From NCBI GenBank assembly GCA_963691815.1, contig OY829657.1, forward strand, positions 28,029,243-28,093,242: 64,000 bases of DNA. The letters are read 5' to 3'. The DNA comes from Echiichthys vipera (Eukaryota; Chordata; Actinopteri; Perciformes; Trachinidae). The stretch's first letter is position 1. Every line of letters starts with the position of its first letter. Positions 10,001 to 23,100 of this stretch are shown here, in pieces. Made by a program: the position numbers and the translations under genes. The notes beneath the pieces are model-generated. The model was given only the letters and a program-made list of their open reading frames with translations, was not told where the DNA came from and made no database searches.

Positions 10001-13000
10001 ACTCCTTTAGGTGGAAACAACAGCCTTCTGATCCAGAATATCACCTGTAATGCGAGGGGGTGCATTTCACGGCAGGGGTGCTGAATAAGGCACAACACCT
10101 GTCCAACAGTGCGCACAGGCGCACTCGGGTCACATTGGAGCGCTGCTTCGGGTTGACTGCCTCCGTTATCATTTTCCATACAGCGTTTTTATGGGCCCCT
10201 TTTATTCCACTCTTAAGACTGCCAAAAAGCACATCTTTATTTTGCTCCATCTTGGATGTCAGGATGCTGAGCTGTGTGTCGGAAAAGTGTCTTTTCTTCC
10301 CAGCGTTCTTCCTCTCCATGTTTGACCTCAGTGGGCGAGGCCTCCGAAACAGGAATATTTAAGGGCGTAACATGTTAATGACGATCGAATACAGCCGCCG
10401 CATTTTTTAAGACCCGCTCATTCGTACGCTGAGTTTGGTCCGATACGAATGTTTCATAAATCACACGTGGGTCCTTTCCTACGACCAATTCTGCGCTCAG
10501 ATCTGCGCCCCTTTTCACGCAGGATTGATAAATGAGGCCCAGTGTCTCCACTGTTCCTTAACTGACCGGTGGGAGATAAATTATAGAGTTTGATGGCCAC
10601 TGGAAGAAAGGACTTCCTCCGGCGTTCAGTGTTACACCGGGGGAGAATGAGTCTGTGGCTGAAGGTGCTTCTGCTGGAGGTCAGCAGCTAGTGGAGAGGG
10701 TGAGTGTTGTTGTCCAGGATGCTGTGCAATTTAGACAGCATCCTCCTCTCAGACACCGCTACCAAAGAGTCCAGTTTGACCCCCAGGACAGAGCCAGCCT
10801 TCCTGATGATCTTACTGATCCTCTTGGCGTCTGCTGCTCTCAGTCTGCTGCCCCAGCACACAACAGCAAAGAAGATGGCACTGGCTACCACCGACTGGTA
10901 GAACATCCTCAGCATGGTGTTACATACATTGAATGACCGGAGTCTCCTCAGGAAATAGAGATGACTCTGGCCCTTCTTGTAAACAGCCTCAGATTTCTCG
11001 GACCAGTCCAGTTTGTTATCCAGGTATACTCCAAGGTATTTGTAATCCTGGACAACATCCACAGTCACGCCGTTGATGGAGATGGGTGTGGGGGCAGACT
11101 TACTCCTGCGGAAATCCACCACTCGCTCCTTAGTCTTGGTGGCATTTAGAATCAAGTGATTAGCTGCACACCAGTCGACGAAGGAGTCCACAATGCCCCT
11201 ACTCCTCCTCCTTTACCTCACTGACACAGCCAACAATTGCAGAATCGTCAGCAAACTTCTGCAGGTGGCAGGACTCAGAGAGGAGCTGAAAGTCTACAGG
11301 TGTACAGGGTGAACAGAAAGGGGGAAAGAACAGTTCCCTGTGGAGCTCCAGTGCTGCTGACCACAGTGTCAGACACTCCGTCCTGCAGTCTGACATACTG
11401 TGGTCAACCCGTCAAGTAATATGTAATCCAGGAAACCAAGTCCATGAACAAGATTCTCACAGTGGTTCCCGGTCTGTCCAGGTGGGCGCAGGCACGGTGG
11501 AGCAGGAAGATGATAGGTCCTCCACACCTAGTCTCGGCTGGTAGGCAAACTGTAGAGGTTCCAGTGATGAGCTGACCAGGGGCCGAAGAAGTGACAGGAC
11601 CAGCCTCTCCAGGGCCTTCATCAGGTGCGACGTCAGCGGCACCGGTCTGTAGTCTTCGGAGGTTCTGGGACGCACCTTCTTCGGTACTGGTACCAGGCAG
11701 GATGTCTTCCACAGCACAGGGACCTTCTCAAGACTTAGGCTGAGGTTGAAGATGTACTGCAGGACTCCACTCAGCTGGGTCGCAGATGCTTTTTGGACTC
11801 TCGGGCTGACACCGTCGGGACCTGCTGCCTTGCCTGGGCGAAGTCTGCACAGCTCCTTCCTCACCTGCTCTGCAGTGAAGGTCTGTCTGCTATGTGCGTT
11901 TGTGGGGGTGGAGTGGGGGTTACGGCGGGGGGGGGGGACGACAGGTAGAGCAAAGTCAGGAAGGAATTGGGTGGGAGAGAGGGGGGGGGGGTTCAGTAGG
12001 GCTTGAGGTTTGGAGGTGGATGATTGTGGAGGAGTCGTGGGGGTTGGTCCAGAGCCCTTTCATCAAATCTGTTGAAGAACAGATTCAGCTCATTGGCACG
12101 TTCAGTACCACCTCCTACTGTCTGGCTACCAGATGGTTTGTAGCCAGTGATGCTCCTCATGCCGCTCCACACATCCTTTAAATTATTCTGCTGGAGTTTG
12201 TGCTCCAAGCAGAATAATTAAGCTCCCTCTGGACCTGCCTCATCTGCTCTCTGTCCCCATCTCTGAAGGCCCTCTTCTTCTCATTCAGCAGGACCTTGAT
12301 GTCTCTGGTGACCCACGGCTTGTAATTGAGGAAACAGTGTACAGTCACTGTAGGAACAACGCTGTCCACACAGAAATTGATGTACCTGTTATGCAGTCCG
12401 TGAGATCATCAAGGTCCTCTCCATGTGAATCACAGAGCAGATCCCAGTCTTTAAGTCCGAAGCAGCCTTGTAAAGCTTCATCGGTCTCCTGTGACCATCT
12501 CCTCACAGTCCTGGTTGTCACAGGAAGCCGCTGGACTTGGGGCTTATACAGGGTGTAGGTACTTTGGGTTTAATTGGATCAATAGTGACTATCAAATGAA
12601 ATATTTGATAAGGAAAATTAATAAAGAAAAATGACTAAAAATTAATAACTTCAATTTATTAAAAACGTCACACGGAGAACCAATCAAATATAGTGCCTTG
12701 ACTCACGTTCAGATTATGAGATTGAGTATTCTCAATAAACTTACCGTTAATCAAGGAAATATTAGTTATCACCAATAATTATCAAAGATAATAATCAAAA
12801 TGACTCTAGTTAAACCAGAGTTCCTCGGGGCACCACCGTCATAGACGGAGTGATAACTAATATTAAAGTCTCATGTAATATATTAAACTACTTATTAAGG
12901 GTTGAACACCGATAAATATAATAGTTTAATTAGTTTAAGGATTTAAGAAGTTCTTTTCTTAGTAGAAGCTGGCTCATTCATCTTTGTGTAATATTAAATA

Positions 13001-13125
13001 ATCAGACATATGGTAAACACAAACATTTATTAACAAATTAATAAATGCAACAAACAAAACACAATAAACTAACTAAAGCTAACAACAAATGTATGTTTGT
13101 GTGTATGTGTGTGTGTGTGTGTGCT

Positions 13126-13156
<31 letters not shown>

Positions 13157-16100
13157 CAAAGAGAAGAGGTGGGGGCTCGGAGAAGGTGTGAACATTCTCT
13201 TTGTTACACAAAGGCCGGAAGCCTGATCTCTCAGTTCTTATGACAAAGTTACAATGGTATCTAGCCGTTCATACAGTCCTATAACATGTAGTAATGCCCA
13301 GTTGGTGATTAGTTACCAGTCCATGAGATGGGAGATGTTGCGCATTGCTTGATGCCAGCAACTGGGTTGAAGAAAGAAAGCTCCGTGGTAGTTCTTGTCT
13401 GATTGTGGCTCTTAGGCAAAAGAGGATTCGGATCGCTCTGTGCTGGGCTCAGTTGAGGATAACCGGTTGCTTAACCTTTGGGGTGATCCCACGCCATAGG
13501 CCAGGTCCAGGGCTGAGGGGACAGCTGGAAGCTGGTCTCCTGGAGTTGAGTGATCGCGTAGAGATGTAGAAGAGTAGGAGGATGATCCGGTAGAAAAGAT
13601 CAAGTAGAAAGATTCAGTAGAAAGAGAGCGAGAGATGGGGGGCTCCACTTTATATAGGCCCGGATGATGTCATTGTCAGTGGTAAATTCAGCCAATGAAC
13701 AGTTTGGGTGCCTTGGAGAATTCACACCTGGGTGTGACCTGTTGTGGGGGAGAGGGCATGGCAGCCAAAATTTTGAGGTCTTTGTTCCAGCAGGCTGTGG
13801 GCCTACTGTAATCAAACTGACAGTTCGAGTTAATCCAGAAAATCATCTTTGGGCGCCGGTTGCACCTACATATCCCCCCGATGTCCTTGAGACTGCACTC
13901 GATGTGCGCATCTGACCAGTCCCAGCCTGGTCAGATGCGTACATGAACTGATGAAGCCTCTTGGATGAGAGGTGAAACGTCTTCCTAGACAAACAACCAG
14001 TCCAGTTGTTTTTGACTGAAATTGCTTTGAGGACCAGTGAGCTTATAACAAAATACAAGGAGTTGATCCAAAAGTATTTGCAAAGTTTGTACAAGGTGTT
14101 AAGTCCAATTACAATTTGGGTCTTATTGAGTTTGCTGCGGCTGCTAACAAATCAAAGTTTACCAATTTAACTGTAAGAAAAGTAAGGCTGCTGAGCTTGC
14201 ATTAATCTTACTATCAGTGCAGATGGACTGTTACCTACAAAACCGAGAGGAGCGGACTCTGGAGCTCTGTTGTTTGAAGTTCGTCTTTACTCGTGGCTCA
14301 GGGCTGTAACGCTGCCTGTAGCCGTGTACAGAAAGACACTCAGAGGCACTGTCACTGTCGGATTCTGAGCTGCGGTCAGAGATGCTGTGGTCATCATCTG
14401 AGCAGTGGTTTGGCAGGTCATTATGCTGGGCCAGGATCTCAGAATATGGCCTTCTACAGCTCCTGCTCTGGGCATGACTATCCCGTGGCAGCTGGCGGAC
14501 ATGGCGTTTACGCTCTGCGTCCCTATGCTGTGTTTTGCCCCCCCCTTTCGATCTGTTCTGAGGATGGGGTTCTGAGACAGAAGGTCTGTGTGGCCTCACG
14601 GTGTTTAAGCTGCTGGAAGCAGATGTTGTTTCCCTTGCTTTGCAATTGACAACAGTTTCCCAAGCTACCTGTGCTATTTTCCTAACCTCGTTAAGAGAGA
14701 GGTTATCTTTTCTTGTCTCAAGAATAACGTGTGTACGTATACAAGGATGAAGATTCTGCAAGTACAGGGACTTAAAGGTTGGGTTCTCTTCTAAGCCTGG
14801 TGCATTCTTTCCTTGAAAGTATATGTGTCTCAAACGCCTAAAGTAGTCTCTGGGACTCTCTTGACGGAAATGTTTAATTTGACTTGCTGCAACCAAAGAA
14901 GCGATTTCGTCTGCAGTAGAAGAGAATTCTTCTGTCAGTGCATGACGGAGCTCATTGTAGTCATTTCTGACTCTGGCAGGTTGAGACTGTATAACTTTGC
15001 GGACAGCTTTTGAGCTGGTTTTCCACACAAGTTTAACTTTCTCTCTCTGTGTTGCATTGGGCAGGTCAATTAGATTTTGATCTAATTCCCTAAAATGGTC
15101 CTCAATGTTATGATCGCAGTTGTCTGGATCAAACACGTCCATATCTTTAGCTAGAAGCTCAAGCTCTTCAAGGCGGGGACATTGTGAGGTCACCGTTTGT
15201 GAAGGCGAGACTATGCTAGCTCTGTCATCACTCTAAAAGTGATGCAGTGAGGAGGTAGAGCAGGACTGAACTTCCCTGGTCTGCTCTGGAGAGGGCGTTA
15301 ATCTCTCATTGAGTGAGACATTTGAATTTGAAAAGCCAGAATCAGCAAGGCTGAATGACTTTGGTGGGGCAAGAATTTCTGATCTAAGCCCTTACAATTC
15401 CTTTTTGTGGGAGAAGAGTTGTGACTCTGCTGAGTGCAAATCTTCTAAATAACGCAGGACTTTGTGATTTGCTATCTGAACTTCACTAATGAGATTAGCA
15501 TTTTGAGCTTTAAGGGATTCTATCTCCTTTTCTAATGCTGTTTTGCTCTGACAGACAATGTTAATTTGCCGGTTGAAGTTCAAGAGCAAACATCTCAACA
15601 TGACCCTTTAGATGTGTCGCTGAGAAGGGAGTCTATTTCTTTACTGCACTCACTTAAGTTCAATGTGTTAATGAACTCAGGGTAGCCAGGTTTAAGGCCC
15701 TGTGCTAGGGAAGAAATGAAATTTTCTACACTTGGGTTCTCCATTTTGTTAAAATGGAAGGTGAGATTAAAACTTGTTGTCTATTACAACAATGCATTTG
15801 TTTTGGCTCTGGTGTTGCTGGGCAGACACCTTGTGATGTAAATTGGGTAGTACACTAGCCTAAAACAACAGTTCCTCTGATCTACACTTTGTGGGTAGCT
15901 TGCTTCCTGCACGGGGTGGGGCAACTACAGCACCATGTGGTTCTGGGACCAGAATTTACACTAACTGAGATGCAGGGCAGTCAGTCAGGGAATAATATCT
16001 ATAAAGTACTACTCAAGCTGAGACACATGGAAGAAACAGCTGGGCATTTAACTTTATTTCACAGGGGCTGGTAGCACACTGTGGCTCTATCTATCTCCAC

Positions 16101-17138
16101 TCAGGTTGAAATGCAAGGCAGTTCCAACAGTTCGAACTCTCGGGTTCATAGGGCCGGGGGCACGCTATGAGTAAAGGGGAAGGAGCACTTAATTTAGCAA
16201 CAATTTCTGACAAGACTCATTGGATTGCATTGAATATGTGATATTCCAATGCTAAACCAAACTTCAATAGCTAGCAGCAATAGCAAAATCTTAAGGGTAA
16301 CTATCAGGCTTACAGAGGTTATCAATATTCTCAAATCGCTTTAGCTAAATTTGGAATTAATCAAATAACACCACTTTATACTTGTTTGTAAGTACAGCTG
16401 GATGTCTACTCCTGTGGAAGACAAGTGGGGTTAAATGGAACGACTTTTGGAAAATTTTGGATGAAAAATCCAAAAATTGTAAAATGTCCAAAAATATGAC
16501 GAATATTAATATCACACAATTATGAATTATTGCCAAGCCAACATAACTAAGCCTCACACGGGGCACCAATGTAGGTACTTTGGGTTTAATTGGATCAATA
16601 GTGACTATCAAATGAAATATTTGATAAGGAAAATTAATAAAGAAAAATTACTAAAAATTAATAACTTCAATTTATTTAAAACGTCACACGGAGAACCAAT
16701 CAAATATAGTGCCTTGACTCACGTTCAGATTATGAGATTGAGTATTCTCAATAAACTTACCGTTAATCAAGGAAATATTAGTTATCACCAATAATTATCA
16801 AAGATAATAATAAAAATGACTCTAGTTAAACCAGAGTTCCTCGGGGCACCACCGTCATAGACGGAGTGATAACTAATATTAAAGTCTCATGTAATATATT
16901 AAACTACTTATTAAGGGTTGAACACCAATAAATATAATAGTTTAATTAGTTTAAGGATTTAAGAAGTTCTTTTCTTAGTAGAAGCTGGCTCATTCATCTT
17001 TGTGTAATATTAAATAATCAGACATATGGTAAACACAAACATTTATTAACAAATTAATAAATGCAACAAACAAAACACAATAAACTAACTAAAGCTAACA
17101 ACAAACGTATGTTTGTGTGTATGTGTGTGTGCGTGTGC

Positions 17139-17172
<34 letters not shown>

Positions 17173-20100
17173 CAAAGAGAAGAGGTGGGGGCTCGGAGAA
17201 GGTGTGAACATTCTCTTTGTTACACAAAGGCCGGAAGCCTGATCTCTCAGTTCTTATGACAAAGTTACAATGGTATCTAGCCGTTCATACAGTCCTATAA
17301 CATGTAGTAATGCCCAGTTGGTGATTAGTTACCAGTCCATGAGATGGGAGATGTTGCGCATTGCTTGATGCCAGCAGCTGGGTTGAAGAAAGAAAGCTCC
17401 GTGGTAGTTCTTGTCTGATTGTGGCTCTTAGGCAAAAGAGGATTCGGATCGCTCTGTGCTGGGCTCAGTTGAGGATAACCGGTTGCTTAACCTTTGGGGT
17501 GATCCCACGCCATAGGCCAGGTCCAGGGCTGAGGGGACAGCTGGAAGCTGGTCTCCTGGAGTTGAGTGATCGCGTAGAGATGTAGAAGAGTAGGAGGATG
17601 ATCCGGTAGAAAAGATCAAGTAGAAAGATTCAGTAGAAAGAGAGCGAGAGATGGGGGGCTCCACTTTATATAGGCCCGGATGATGTCATTGTCAGTGGTA
17701 AATTCAGCCAATGAACAGTTTGGGTGCCTTGGAGAATTCACACCTGGGTGTGACCTGTTGTGGGGGAGAGGGCATGGCAGCCAAAATTTTGAGGTCTTTG
17801 TTCCAGCAGGCTGTGGGCCTACTGTAATCAAACTGACAGTTCGAGTTAATCCAGAAAATGAACAATCATCTTTGGGCGCCGGTTGCACCTACAAGGGGCT
17901 GCAGGTGGATGAGGTTGTGGTCCGATCTTCCAAGAGGAGGAAGGGCAGTGGAGCTGTAAGCCTCCTTAACATTGGCATACAACAGGTCCAGTGTCTTGTT
18001 TTCCCTGGTGGGACAGTACACAAACTACTTGAAAGTGGGCAGTGTTGCAGCCAGAGTGATGTGGTTGAAGTCCCCAGATATTGCAATGAATACGTCTGGG
18101 TGCCGTGTCTGAAGACCTGTGACGACGGTGTGGATGACGTCACTCGCATGCGCCTCGTTTGCAGTCGGAGGAATGTAAACAACCAGAAAGATCACACGAT
18201 TTGAAATAAATCCAACAAGATCAAATCAAACAAGAAAAATTCAAATAGCTCAACATAACTATCACAAGTGATTTCTCCAGATAAAACACAAAATGCAACT
18301 ATAATGATGACTGCAGTCTCGCAATTATTTGTGATTATTTATTATGAATAGCTGAGAGTTTGTTAATTTTGCCCATAAACTAAAATTTGCCATGGGGGTT
18401 GAATCATTTTGATTGCAACTGTATAACTTTATACATCTGAGTATCTGCAATCTGTAATTAGTTTTTACAATAATCACAATGAATGACTGTGAATTTTTAC
18501 AATGCTACGATACTTTTGTGTGTGTAACAGGATGACCCTTTCACTGATGACCTTTTCCGGAAAAGAAGAGCACATCCAAACTTCAAACAACACATTGAAC
18601 TGGAGAAGAGGGTGGTCAAAATGGGCAAAACTGTGAGTTTCTAATTCCTCAACATGTTATATAGGAGATGCATGTTATTGACATATGACTCTTGCTCACA
18701 TGAGTGTTGCTTTTAGAACAGGACATTGTTCTCAACATACGTGGTGGCGTCAGGACTTCAGTACGGGATGGGAGAACAGCTCTTCCACCATTTTTTTAAG
18801 GTGAGATTTGAAGACAACTGTACAGTAGATTGTTGCTTTAGCTACCAACAACATCCAAGCTTGAACTGGAGATCACCTTGGTTTCTAGTAATCAGGGGCA
18901 GAGTCTGGGCGGGTCCATATTATATTTGGTCTTATTGGCTCAAGTACAGCGTTAAAGTTGCGGTAGACAGTATATTTTTGGCGTTGGGAAAATCTACACT
19001 AATCTTTCATCATGTTATGATTCAAGTGTCTTTACAGAAAACTAGACCTCTGCACCTCCTCTTGGCTTTGTTTTCAGGCTAAGAAAATCTATTATTAGTT
19101 AGTTTTTTAAAAATTTTGTCGTTGTTAGAATTACTATGTATTTTTTTTAATCTCAAATGAATTGCCTTTTTGGAGGCTTTATCATATTCAAAAACTCCCC
19201 AAACTTCACACAAAATTCACCTTGATGAAAATGTACCTATTTATTGTTGTTGGAAATGAGCGTGGTAATTGAATCGCTAGCGCCCCCTAGAAAACAGCCA
19301 GGCCTCCACGATTGACCTCCATTTACAAAAATCAGTAGGCATATAGAACTCTTCCAGAGCTCTTCATCTTGGAGCCATATTGTCAACTCAACAGGAAGTT
19401 GGCCATTTTGAATGTAGTGGCCATTTTTGAGATTTGTCTCTGAGTCTGAAAGAAGCCACCTAGAATGGTCTTTACGGCTAACTGCATAGGTACATGTATC
19501 TACATCCAGGGCTTGCCAGCTTTCTCTCACCTAACATTACCATTGTAATGTCAGATCAAAGTAGGTTCAGGAAAATCAAAGACTTTGAGTCAACATGCAT
19601 CACCATACATGGGCCCCATTACAAATAGTGTGAAATGTGTCAATGTGCACTCATTGAAATAATCTGTATTATTAGACATCATGGCTGGGACAAGAACAAG
19701 AAATACCTGTCTTTGGAGACGGCAACAACATCGTCCCCACGATTCACATCAGTGACCTGGCAAGGTTGGATAGATGTTTTTTTCATAACAGCTTCCTTGA
19801 ACAATTATGAGGCTATAGATTGCACAGAGCCCTGCATTTGAAATTAAATATAAAGTGAATGTGTATATGCTTAAGTGATTTCTTTGTGTTAAAGTGTGAT
19901 TCAGAAAGTGATTGAACATCAGCCTGAGCCGTATTACCTGCTAGCTGTGGACTGTTCTCACAATACCATAGAGGACATTGTGAAGGTGTGTTAAAAATAC
20001 AACATATGTAAAAAAAAAAGTGCAAAAACAAACAATTTCTAAAAACAATTTAGAAATTTATTGTATAACACAAACAAAACTATTTATCAGGTTACATTTG

Positions 20101-23100
20101 TGTCAGAGTGATACAGAATACTTATCCATACTTATATTAATGCTTGATATGTTTTTGTACGTACAGATATAACAAGTTCTTTCCCAGCAGGCAGTTGCGT
20201 CTTTCCTTGGACCAGGGAAGATCCAGAAAACACCATTTGAAGAAGCCTTCCTCACTCAGGACTTGAGTGTATGTTGCACCTGTTTAAATTACATTACTGC
20301 AGTGCTCAGGTTTGTTTTGATGTCAGAGCTAACTATTGGACTACCTATAGGACTATAGCTGATAGCTGACCTCTTCCTAACGCAAAACTGTTAAAACCTT
20401 AAAAGAAATGCGCAACAGTTTTTTCTTTCTTTCTAAGAGCTAGATGAGAAGATGGATATACTGTATATCTCATGTGTGCTATTGCTGGAGATGGAGTCAG
20501 GACTTGGTTAGCTTAGCATTAAGACTTAAGTAACGTTAATGAGGAAACCTGGCTCTGTTCACATTTCAAAAATACACCAACAACTCTAAAGCTACTAGTT
20601 GCACATTACATCTGGCTCATTTGATCTGAACACAGAAGTAAATGGAAAAATGACAATTTGGGCTTTTTGGTTTGGAACTATTTCTTAAGAACAACAGCTG
20701 GGTGCGGTGACTGTGTGTTGCTTCCTGGAGTTTTGTAGTCACAGTGAGATGGCCAGGTTCGGTACCATTGAGCATGTACAGAGACCAAAACCAAAACCTG
20801 AGCTCCATGACCATCCTGTATAGCAGGAGGTGCTTCACAGATAAACTGCAGTTCGTCATGAAATGGTTCCAGCCTGTAAATCTCAATTTGTTGTTGTTAC
20901 CAGCCCCGACAGCAACGCTATTGACTTATTGAACACAGACATGATACTGAGTGAATAGTGGATGAGTTTATTTCCCAAAAATGTGGAATCTGTTTTTTTC
21001 ACTGGACAGGGAATAGAAATTGATTCCTTGCTGGTTAACCTACGCATGGAGGGTGACAATATCAAGAATCTGTTCTCTATCAACTGGTTGTGTGAGTCTG
21101 GCCTGGTGGAGAACATAGAGCTGGTGGTAGAGGAATATCAGCAGACAAGAGGACTACTGGTAGGTACTAAAGCAGAAATTTGTCCATCCAGAACAAACAC
21201 TAGTGTTAAAACTGTTTAAATCACAGGGTTCCTGCACATTTCCCATTTCTAAATTCCAAGCTTTTCCAGACTTCTCAGTGGATTTCTCAGTCATTATTAA
21301 ACACCTGAATACCAATTGTTAGATGCTTATTATGTCAATAAATGGTTTTAAAATCCAACTTTTAACACGTATGTGTGGCATTATGTTGCCAAGTAATAAC
21401 AAGACATTATCATATAAGTGAATGAACTCTGTTTAACACACAGCATTTTATTCCAGCTAAATGCTAATAAAATGAAATTAATAACTGTGAACCTGTAACT
21501 CTACAGACAGGAACAGTAGAGATGAACAATTAACCAGGAACTACAGAAAATATGAGTCTTTGCTTATTTGGCTTTAGATGGAGTAAACATACTGTAAATA
21601 CATAAAATAATGAAATAAAATAAAATAAAATGTAGATGGGGCTACAAGGTGGTGTAGTGGTTAGCACTGTCACCTCACAGCGAGAAGGTTCCAAGTTCAC
21701 ATCCCAGCTCGGGCCTTTCTGTGTGGAGTTTGCATGTTCTCCCCGTGTCTGTGTGGGTTTTCTCCGGTTTCCTCCCACAATCTGAACACATGCACGTTGA
21801 TGACTCTAAAATTGCCCGTAGGTGTCTGTCTCCGTTCATCTCTATGTGCCCTGGCGTCCTGTCCAGGGTGTACCCCTGCCTCACGCCCGATGTCAGCTCC
21901 AGCTGACCCCAACAGTGACAAGCGGTTGAAGATGAATGAAAGTGTAGACGACACATGGAACAAATTCAATAAATGAGAATCGCAGTCGCACCACGAGCGG
22001 TAACCATTGTAACCTGACATCATTATACAACCAGCTTGATTAGTTTCATATCATCTACAGGTCGGCTGTGTTGTGTTAGTAAGTTTGATTTGTAGATAAT
22101 ATTCTATTTTATTTAAGAAAGTGAGAGAATAGTCTGGAAACAACACAAACATTTTTCCAAACTCTTTTCCCTTTTTCCAAACTTATCCAGACCTGGAAAT
22201 TACTCTAATTAAATTCCAGACTTTCCATACTGCGTAGGAACCCTAAAATCATAATAAAATGGCCAACTACATCAATGCTTCTTGTCTGAAAGTTGTATAT
22301 AAAATAATAAACAGTTGTGTTGGTTCTCGTTAAGTGGTAGATAATCCATGTAAATGTGTTCTCTCCAGCCCATCCGTCTGTGTGTCTTGGGTCCTCCTGC
22401 GGTGGGGAGCAGCACAGTGTCCAAACACATCTGTGAATACTATAATCTCCATCACATCACACTGAAGGAGACCATCTCTGAAACCATCTTACGACTGGTG
22501 AGCTAAGGCACACAACACACATGCACCAAAACACAAATAGACATACTTTTTCTGTACACTTCTATCCCCGTTTCTAGGAAGATAAACTGAAGAATGTTGA
22601 TCTAGACGCAGAGAATGAGAACTCTGCAGTAGAGGCTAAGGAGCTGCTGAACAGCCTCAAGGACAATATGGAGCAGAACGGAGGTACACAACTAACCAGG
22701 GTTTACCTGCCCCATACCACATGCACACACCCCCAGAAACACCAACTTTATCTGCCGTTCTCACTGATTACTCCTCAGTTCACATCAGCATTCAGTTGTC
22801 TTCCTTTGTCATCAGTATTAGTTTGGACAGAGCACTGTAGATCAGATACATCAGAAGGAGCAACATGCTAACTGCATGATAGCAAAGAATAGTAAGGCTG
22901 GTTAATTTAAGATTTATTGTTCATCTTCCACTCATCCACCACAAACAACTGTCGCTGACATCAAGAGGCTGGAGTAGCATGTTTCCACGCAGCAATAAAC
23001 TCAGCAAAAATCTACTTTATATTTCATGATACATGAAGATGTATTTCAACAACCCTGTCTTTAAAACTAACCCTAACCTTAAAGTAAAATTCCGTAAAAT

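Larger units (their letters stand above)
8910..10540 (+). mobile_element. PIF/Harbinger element, copy 1
   Basis: The termini are inverted repeats (ggccctcatttatcaa / ttgataaatgaggccc) flanked by a 3-bp duplication, agt (8907-8909 and 10541-10543), the signature of PIF/Harbinger. It carries a decayed transposase on + and a Myb/SANT-like ORF on -, the two-gene layout known for this superfamily. A ~95-bp internal inverted duplication (9632-9724 versus 9985-10080) is absent from the second copy at 34512-35981. Confidence 0.9.
12554..17893 (-). mobile_element. young gag-only LTR retroelement inserted in the LINE
   Basis: Two direct LTRs (12554-13870 and 16570-17893), each beginning TGTAGGT and ending ACCTACA, flank only ~2.7 kb of internal sequence. 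The duplication aggg (12550-12553 and 17894-17897) is a 4-bp TSD. The element reads on the minus strand: PBS next to the right LTR, a gag-like region, then a purine tract next to the left LTR. No protease, reverse transcriptase, RNase H or integrase sequence was found. By eye the LTRs differ at only about a dozen positions over 1.3 kb, so the insertion is recent. Confidence 0.9.

Noticed and set aside
21640..21700. tRNA gene
   Set aside because: Only box A- and box B-like elements are present; no cloverleaf forms, and the downstream body is that of a SINE.
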